Assembly (NCBI GenBank): GCA_036557665.1
Contig: DATBHG010000053.1
Location: 5,374 to 69,373, forward strand
Source: VAZQ01 sp036557665
Lineage (GTDB): Bacteria > Pseudomonadota > Alphaproteobacteria > Rhizobiales > Xanthobacteraceae
Length of the DNA: 64,000 bases
Direction of reading: 5' to 3'
Part shown: positions 58,684-64,000 of the stretch, in pieces
How the letters are laid out: every line of letters starts with the position of its first letter
How positions within the stretch are numbered: the first letter of the stretch is position 1
The notes under the pieces: generated by a model
Database searches by the model: none
What the model was told of the DNA's origin: nothing
What the model saw: the letters and a program-made list of their open reading frames with translations, nothing else
Translations under genes and position numbers: made by a program

Positions 58684-59682
58684 TCACAGGCTGGCCAGCG
58701 CTTTGTCGTAATACGACAGGTCGATGTACTTCTCGGGCTCCGGCGGTTTGCTGCCCCATTGGCCTTCGATCTCGGCGCGCAGCCTCAGAACGTTCTTGAA
58801 CCCTTCCATATCGAGCTTGGCGTCCTTGCTGAATCCCTCGACCGGGTCGGTCACCACGTCATAGCACCGCGCTGCCATCGCCGGCGGCAGCTTGGCTTTG
58901 TCCACGAGCAATTGGACGGCCTCGGCCTTGTTGGCCCGATCGAGCAGCCAACGGCGGCCCTCCACGACGGCCGCGATATAGCGCACGAGCGCATCGCTGT
59001 TCGCCTTCGCCCAGTCGCGCATGACGACGACGGCACCTGACTGGTACGCGCCGACATGCGCGGTCGCGGAGCCGAGCTCCTTCAGGCCGGCTGCCGTCGC
59101 CTGAAAATTGAACGGCACATTCATGACCGCCGCGGCCGCGTTCGCCTTGTCTGTCCTCATCGCGACGAGGCGCTCCGTCGTGCCTCCGACAGAATTGACG
59201 GAATAGTCGCCCCTGTTCAGGCCCGCGACCTTGAGTGCCTTGTACAGCAGCAATGCATAGGCCGTGTTGGGCGCATCCACAGCCACGGTCTTGCCTCGCA
59301 GGTCAGCCAGTGAGTTGATCTCCGGCTGCACGATGAGGCGATTGAAGCCGTTGTCGCCACCGGTAACAATGATGGCGTCAGCCTTGGCCATCTCGACCAT
59401 CGCGACCGAATTGTCCGCCGCCGTCTGGATGATCTGGTGATCCCCGCGGGCGAGCCCCTCACGCTGCACGGTGGAATTGGGGGTGTAAAGGAGCTCCACC
59501 GTCAGACCATGCTTGGCGAACAGCCCCTTGTAGTCGGCGGCATAGTGCGGAAAGTTGGAAAGGCCCGGAAACGACATGACCTTGAGACGAGTGCTGTCCT
59601 GAGCGGCGACCCTGGCCGCGGTGCCCGCCGCGAGCGCCGCACCGGCGATCAGGACCGTCCGCCGGGTCGATAATTCCTGCAT
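58684..59682 (-). CDS. NMT1/SsuA-type substrate-binding protein, orphan
   Basis: 332 residues with a Tat-like signal (TRRTVLIAGAALAAGTAARV). LKVMSFPGLSNFPHYAADYK, GLFAKHGLTVELLYTPNS and DLRGKTVAVDAPNTAYALLL follow the family. No permease gene nearby. It converges with the acetyltransferase gene, 87 bases apart. Confidence 0.9.
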   Translation of the reverse strand: MQELSTRRTVLIAGAALAAGTAARVAAQDSTRLKVMSFPGLSNFPHYAADYKGLFAKHGLTVELLYTPNSTVQREGLARGDHQIIQTAADNSVAMVEMAKADAIIVTGGDNGFNRLIVQPEINSLADLRGKTVAVDAPNTAYALLLYKALKVAGLNRGDYSVNSVGGTTERLVAMRTDKANAAAAVMNVPFNFQATAAGLKELGSATAHVGAYQSGAVVVMRDWAKANSDALVRYIAAVVEGRRWLLDRANKAEAVQLLVDKAKLPPAMAARCYDVVTDPVEGFSKDAKLDMEGFKNVLRLRAEIEGQWGSKPPEPEKYIDLSYYDKALASL

Positions 59683-60034
59683 ATCCGCCTCCGTTCACGC
59701 CGTTTGCGGTGGGTGCTCATCGTCCGACCTGAGGAGCCTCGCGCCCGTCAATGCGGCACGACCAGCCTCACAACCAGCCTTGCCCGCGACCTCGACAGCT
59801 TATGCCGATAGCTCGACCTTGCAAATCGGCTGTCTGGGTCGGAATAGGGCGTCTATGCCGTGGATAGCGCGCTGCCTGGACGAATGGAGCCCGTTGAGAT
59901 CGACATTGCGGCACAGGCGCGCCGTGGGGCAAGCGCGGCGCGGGAGTCGCCCGCCTCATCGCCAATCAGAGCCCTCCAAACCGATGGATCTCAGAAGCCT
60001 TGTCATTCTCTGCGGCGAGGCTCACAATGCAAAC

Positions 60035-60298
60035 ATGCTAAAACGGATCCCGACGCGCAAAGAGTTCGAGCAGATGGCTTTGCGCGGCCGACTGCACAAG
60101 GAGGACAATACCCTCATCCCGACCGATTCCGAGCTCGAGGATGCGCAATCACCGATCGAGCTGGGCCGTCTGTACGGTTATAGTGAAGATGATATTGCGC
60201 ATTTTTATAAGTCCCGGCGGCGCGAGCTGGAAGCCGCGTACACCGAGTATGTGCGGGATCTGCAGCAGGCCAAAATACCGACCAGTGGGGCCGGCTGA
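60035..60298 (+). CDS. Small hypothetical protein, 87 aa
   Basis: A helical, charged protein: MLKRIPTRKEFEQMALRGRL, DNTLIPTDSELEDAQSPIEL and YGYSEDDIAHFYKSRRRELE. Not recognised. The sequence is clearly protein-like; an upstream ATG (59984) would add a short hydrophobic stretch (LRSLVILCGEA), so the start is uncertain. Upstream 59683-60034 shows no other gene. Confidence 0.5.
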   Translation: MLKRIPTRKEFEQMALRGRLHKEDNTLIPTDSELEDAQSPIELGRLYGYSEDDIAHFYKSRRRELEAAYTEYVRDLQQAKIPTSGAG

Positions 60299-60382
60299 CC
60301 GCTGCTCGCGGGTATGGTGATGAGCAATTCGGGCGGTGGCGCTGCTTGCTCCACCGATCACCCCTCGGCCTTTGTCGAAGCT

Positions 60383-60820
60383 TCAGCGCTTGCGCGTCCA
60401 GGTGTTCGCTTCGCAGATGAACAGCACGCAGCCCTGGACCTTGAGGTGATTGCTGTCTTCCATCGTCACGGTGGCGTCGTAGGTCTTGCCGTCCTCGGGA
60501 TTGTAAACTCGCCCGGCCCACTTGTTGGCGCCTTGCGGGCGCAGCCCCAGCAGGATTTGCACGCCCACGATCGGCCGATTGCGCTTGCCTGCATCGGCAT
60601 TGTGGGCGTCCGTCTTCGGCCTGCCGGTCTGAGGATCGTTCGGCTCCTTGAGTGCGATGATGCTGGCGCAGAGCGCCCCGCTGCAGTCGCTCACCCGCAT
60701 GGTCGCCTTGCCTTCCGCGGTGAGCCAGGTGCCCGCCGGATCGGCGGCGAGGCTGGCAATCGCCGATGCACTCACAAAGGCGACAGCGAGAAGGGGAGGG
60801 CGGAGGATCTTCATGCTCAT
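60383..60820 (-). CDS. DUF2147 family exported protein
   Basis: 145 residues: signal peptide LLAVAFVSASAIASLAADP, then the DUF2147 beta-barrel pattern GTWLTAEGKATMRVSDC, DAGKRNRPIVGVQILLGLRP, and WAGRVYNPEDGKTYDATVTM with Cys pairs that may form disulfides (CSGALC, CVLFIC). Lipocalin-like; function unknown. Confidence 0.85.
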   Translation of the reverse strand: MSMKILRPPLLAVAFVSASAIASLAADPAGTWLTAEGKATMRVSDCSGALCASIIALKEPNDPQTGRPKTDAHNADAGKRNRPIVGVQILLGLRPQGANKWAGRVYNPEDGKTYDATVTMEDSNHLKVQGCVLFICEANTWTRKR

Positions 60821-60940
60821 TGTGGCGCTCGCTTTCGTGCTCGGGGGTTTCAGTGTCGACCGAGCGGACGCCCGCAGCTCGAAAGGCCCCCCGCATTACG
60901 GGAGAAGCTCCAAGGCGATGAACGGTCGCAAGGCCGGGAT

Positions 60941-61180
60941 TTAAGGCTTTCGATGTACGGCTGCGTCCTCGATGGCTCGGTGTACTGCCTCCCGTAAGCG
61001 CTGCTCGGCGGTGTTTTGTTGTTCAAGACCAGCGGGCGTATCCGGGGCGATGCCGTATTCCTGCAATAGCCAGGACAGCTTTTCGCTCGCATTCCTCGCA
61101 GGCATCGGGTTGCCGATCTCGGCCCACTCTCTTATCGTTTTGAGCAGGTCATTAAAAGCGTCCTCGAAAGTCCTGGACAT
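60941..61180 (-). CDS. Small hypothetical protein, 79 aa
   Basis: MSRTFEDAFNDLLKTIREWA, EKLSWLLQEYGIAPDT and a helical C-terminus (AEQRLREAVHRAIEDAAVHR). Not recognised; looks like an all-helical soluble protein. The start is uncertain, as in-frame sequence extends 33 codons upstream. Confidence 0.45.
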   Translation of the reverse strand: MSRTFEDAFNDLLKTIREWAEIGNPMPARNASEKLSWLLQEYGIAPDTPAGLEQQNTAEQRLREAVHRAIEDAAVHRKP

Positions 61181-61293
61181 TTCCGCGGCTTGCCTTTTAC
61201 AGTAGCTGATGCGTTGCGATTGCTGAAGCGCCTGCCGGCTTCGGCTGACCGGGTCAAGGCAGATCCGGTCCGCGCGCACGGTCCAGCATTGTT

Positions 61294-62031
61294 TCAGACC
61301 AAAAGCTCGACTTTCCCGGATGCCAGTTTGTAGATTCCGCCGACCACGCGAAGTTTCTGATCCTCGACGAACGACTTGAGGATCGGTCCCGTCGCCCTGA
61401 GCTTCTCGACATTCAGCATCACGTTGCGGCGAGTTGCGTTAGCGAGCATGTCGCCCGACTCGCCTTGCACTGCCTTGACGGCCGGGCCGACAGCGGCAAC
61501 GAGCGCAGGCAGACGGCCCGGAAGAGTGGTGCCCTCCTTGATGGACTTTATCGTCGCATCGACGGCGCCGCAGGCATCGTGGCCGAGTACGAGGACGAGC
61601 GGGGTGTTGAGCACCTGTACGGCGTATTCGAAGCTCGCGACAATTTCATCGCTGGCAAAATTACCCGCGACGCGGCAGACGAAAATGTCGCCGCGCGCCG
61701 TGTCGAAGCAATATTCGGGAGCGATCCGGGAGTCGGCGCAACTGAGGATGCCGGCGAAGGGATTCTGCCCTGTGCGCAGGGGCTCGCGTTCGTGGCTGAA
61801 GTCGTGTCGCTTGCTGACACCGTCAACATACCGGGCGTTGCCCTGCATCAATCGTTCCAGCGCGGCCTCCGGGGACAGGACATTTTCCGGTTTCGGCGGC
61901 GCCTTGGCGACCTGGGCACGCGCGTGCGGAGGATACAGGAATCCGGCGGCCGCCGCCGCCACAAGTTTCAGGACAGTACGCCGCTGGGCCATCGCAGGCG
62001 CCGTTGGCGTGCAGAAACAACGTTCGCACAT
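61294..62031 (-). CDS. Beta-class carbonic anhydrase, exported
   Basis: 245 residues. Twin-arginine-like signal (QRRTVLKLVAAAAAGFLYPP), then Zn ligands Cys98, Asp100 (SCADSR, with Arg102), His151 and Cys154 (GHDACGAV). Interconverts CO2 and bicarbonate, here probably in the periplasm. ATG 62031 has GGAGAAGGA upstream, which decides the start over the longer frame. Extra N-terminal Cys (MCERCFC) are odd for an exported protein. Confidence 0.9.
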   Translation of the reverse strand: MCERCFCTPTAPAMAQRRTVLKLVAAAAAGFLYPPHARAQVAKAPPKPENVLSPEAALERLMQGNARYVDGVSKRHDFSHEREPLRTGQNPFAGILSCADSRIAPEYCFDTARGDIFVCRVAGNFASDEIVASFEYAVQVLNTPLVLVLGHDACGAVDATIKSIKEGTTLPGRLPALVAAVGPAVKAVQGESGDMLANATRRNVMLNVEKLRATGPILKSFVEDQKLRVVGGIYKLASGKVELLV

Positions 62032-62202
62032 TTCCTTCTCCTGCATTCGGCCGTCTTCCGAAAACCTGCACAAAGCCGGGACATCCCGGCCATGCGCAAT
62101 CCTCGAGCGCCAAGGTTCCCGGCCATGCCGGCACGAGCTATCCTCCCGTGGCGGTCGTCCACCACCTCGCACGATTCCTGGCAGCAGAATATCAGGTGCC
62201 CG

Positions 62203-63159
62203 ATGGTCCTCAAGCTCACCATGACATGCGGGCCTTATGACCGCGCCCGCGCGCTCATCGACGGCAGCATCAAGCCCGAGGGCATCGATCTCGCCATCAC
62301 CCTCAACGACGACGACGTCGCGCGGCAGAGCCAGGCGGCGCGCGGCGACTTCGACGTCTGCGAATTCTTCATGGGAGCCTATATCGCCGACCTGCCGCTG
62401 AAAAGACTCGGCTTCACGGCCATTCCGATCTTCGTCAAACGCATGTTCCGTCACTCTTATATCTACATCAACACCAGCCGCGGCATTCGCAAGCCGGCCG
62501 ACCTCAACGGCAAGCGCATCGGCGTGCAGACCTGGATCACCAGCGCGGCGCTGTGGGCGAAGGGCATGCTGGAGGAGGATCACGGCGTCGATCTCGCTTC
62601 GATCGAATGGGTGGCATGGCAGCCGGTGCGCATCGCCGGCTGGCAGGCACCGGAATGGCTCAAGCTTCGCACTGCGCCGGCAGGCTCCGGCCAATTCGAG
62701 CTGTTGGCGCGGGGGGAGATCGATGCCGGCATCACGACCGAGATTTGGGCGCCGGGCCGGCATCCCGACATCGATTTTCTGTTTCCGGATCATGGCGCCC
62801 GCGAACGCGAGTATTTCCGGCGGACCCGCTGCTTTCCCATCATGCACGTGCTCCTGATACGCGACGCGGTGCTGCGGCAGAACCCGTGGGTCGCGCGCAG
62901 CCTGTTCGACGCCTGGGAAGCATCAAAACAAAGGCTCTTCGTGCGGCAGGAATGGCAGCGTATTCACATGACCTCGCTCTGGTATCGCGCCTTGTGGGAG
63001 GAGGAGCGCGCCGCCGCGGGGGACGATATCTATCCATGGGGCTACGCCAAGACCCGCCACGAGGTCGATGCGATGCTGCGTTACGCCCATCGCCAGGGCG
63101 TGACGCCTCAACGCTACCAGCCGCAGGATTTGTTCTGGCCGTCGATGCTCGAAACGTAG
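62203..63159 (+). CDS. 4,5-dihydroxyphthalate decarboxylase-like protein (periplasmic-binding-protein fold)
   Basis: 318 residues. MVLKLTMTCGPYDRARALID, GFTAIPIFVKRMFRHSYIYI, NLNGKRIGVQTW-type segment (ADLNGKRIGVQTWITSAALW) and LIRDAVLRQNPWVARSLFDA follow the Pht5 / NMT1-related family. Without a signal peptide it should be cytosolic, as for the decarboxylase. It stands just before a second molybdenum hydroxylase. Decarboxylase activity is inferred from family only. Confidence 0.82.
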   Translation: MVLKLTMTCGPYDRARALIDGSIKPEGIDLAITLNDDDVARQSQAARGDFDVCEFFMGAYIADLPLKRLGFTAIPIFVKRMFRHSYIYINTSRGIRKPADLNGKRIGVQTWITSAALWAKGMLEEDHGVDLASIEWVAWQPVRIAGWQAPEWLKLRTAPAGSGQFELLARGEIDAGITTEIWAPGRHPDIDFLFPDHGAREREYFRRTRCFPIMHVLLIRDAVLRQNPWVARSLFDAWEASKQRLFVRQEWQRIHMTSLWYRALWEEERAAAGDDIYPWGYAKTRHEVDAMLRYAHRQGVTPQRYQPQDLFWPSMLET

Positions 63160-63262
63160 AGAGCGGTCCTGCGGACTGAAACGAGAGCTACCCGGACTGA
63201 ACGGTCCGGCGGCGGCAGAACGGGGCGCTCGCCTCACGTAGTGTGCGATAACGTTCGAAGTG

Positions 63263-64000
63263 ATGGGCAACAAAAGGGGTATAGGCGCGAGAGTCGTCCG
63301 CCTTGAAGACCCGCGATTTGTGACCGGGCAGGGCCGCTTCGCCGATGACGTCAGCGTGCCGGAAACGACACGGGCATATGTGGTCCGATCGCCACATGCG
63401 CATGCGCGGATCATCGCAATCGACGCTGCGGCGGCGCGCAGCGCGCCCGGCGTGTTGGCAGTCTTGACCGGCGACGATGCGGTGCGCGATGGACTTGGCG
63501 GTCTTGCCTGCCACGCCTATCCGCAACTTCCGCCGGGAGCCCCGCATCTGCGTCCAGTCCAGCCGATCCTGGCGAGCGGCAAGGTCCGGCATGTCGGCGA
63601 CCGCGTGGCCGTCGTGGTCGCAGAAAGTCTCGCGCAAGCCCAGAGCGCCGGCGAGTTGGTGACGGTGCACTACGAGCCGCTCGAAGCGGTGACGCTTGCA
63701 TGCGCGCCGCGCGACGGCACGCCACGGGTGTGGGACGACGCTCGGAGCAACATTGCTTTCACGCTCGAGCGCGGCAACCCGGCAGCAGCCGACGAGCAAT
63801 TCCGCAAGGCTGCCCATGTCACCTCGCTCACGGTCGCCTATCCGCGCGCGTCCGCCAATGCCCTCGAGCCCCGCAGCGCGATTGCCTACCGGGACAGCGT
63901 GAGCGGGCGTCTGACGCTCTGCACGAGCACGCAATCGCCCTTCATGGTGAGGCAGGCGTTGGCCGAGGTCTTGCACATGCCGGAATCGGCGCTCCGCGTG
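63263..64000 (+). CDS. Molybdenum hydroxylase large subunit (CoxL/XdhB-type), partial at the right edge
   Basis: First 246 residues. The opening RLEDPRFVTGQGRFADDVSV, VRSPHAHARIIAID, ARSAPGVLAVLTGDDAV and KVRHVGDRVAVVVAE-type segments are those of CO-dehydrogenase/xanthine-dehydrogenase-type Mo subunits. The Mo-cofactor motifs lie beyond the window, so the substrate class cannot be read. ATG 63263. It is distinct from the subunit at 18432: the gene is of the CoxL branch. Confidence 0.88.
   Translation, partial: MGNKRGIGARVVRLEDPRFVTGQGRFADDVSVPETTRAYVVRSPHAHARIIAIDAAAARSAPGVLAVLTGDDAVRDGLGGLACHAYPQLPPGAPHLRPVQPILASGKVRHVGDRVAVVVAESLAQAQSAGELVTVHYEPLEAVTLACAPRDGTPRVWDDARSNIAFTLERGNPAAADEQFRKAAHVTSLTVAYPRASANALEPRSAIAYRDSVSGRLTLCTSTQSPFMVRQALAEVLHMPESALRV

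Overview
The window is high-GC DNA with dense, mostly bacterial genes, AGGAG-type ribosome binding sites and frequent ATGA/GTGA stop-start overlaps. The gene content points to an alphaproteobacterium, most likely Hyphomicrobiales (Bradyrhizobium/Xanthobacteraceae-like): a long structured leader before an ornithine decarboxylase, an arsR-arsM-arsC-aqpS cluster, many periplasmic solute-binding proteins of the Bug/TctC and NMT1/SsuA types without their own transporters, and Rieske oxygenases. This assignment is an inference from gene families. I see no rRNA, tRNA or CRISPR.

Layout. 0-8 kb: ornithine decarboxylase (cut by the left edge), htpG, a four-GAF hybrid histidine kinase and a coupled single-domain response regulator. 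7.75-14 kb: a strongly folded non-coding stretch that may be a group II intron remnant, a tiny secreted protein, an SDR/DUF2255 pair with a divergent LysR regulator, a double carboxymuconolactone-decarboxylase protein, an MFS exporter and a frameshifted winged-helix regulator. 14.4-16.6 kb: a more A+T-rich Bug + ornithine cyclodeaminase pair, closed off by an IS630 remnant. 17-26.6 kb: one long catabolic operon (two-subunit molybdenum hydroxylase, complete SsuABC-like importer, Rieske oxygenase, RidA, SMP-30 lactonase) that looks built to import a small, probably N-heterocyclic compound, hydroxylate it and open its ring. 26.7-31.3 kb: an arsenic operon read leftward (arsR, grxB-like, arsM, arsC, aqpS) with a divergent MFS gene.

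31-41.5 kb is a mosaic of small detoxification genes (dienelactone hydrolase, NIPSNAP, DUF4142, cupredoxin, VOC, two GSTs, three-part MFS set) mixed with gene fragments and repeats, including a thioesterase gene cut off at a REP-type element beside a TetR gene and its palindromic operator. 41.5-54 kb holds an NMT1 binding protein with a DUF1989 protein carrying a ribbon-helix-helix-like N-terminus, a cupin, two tandem genes for short double-glycine-leader peptides, an M19 dipeptidase, an allantoinase-like deacetylase and a divergent asparaginase-like protein. 54-64 kb has an isochorismatase-type hydrolase, two tandem duplicated Rieske oxygenases, a phage GP30.3-like protein, a GFA-like protein, an AAC(3)-I-type acetyltransferase, a beta-carbonic anhydrase, a dihydroxyphthalate-decarboxylase-like protein and the start of a second molybdenum hydroxylase (cut by the right edge).

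The most unusual items are the two orphan leader peptides at 45.04-45.44 kb, which share a hydrophobic core but have no visible transporter or modification enzyme; the Mo-hydroxylase operon whose active site departs from xanthine dehydrogenase; the DUF1989 fusion; and the asparaginase-like protein that has lost its catalytic Thr-Asp pair.
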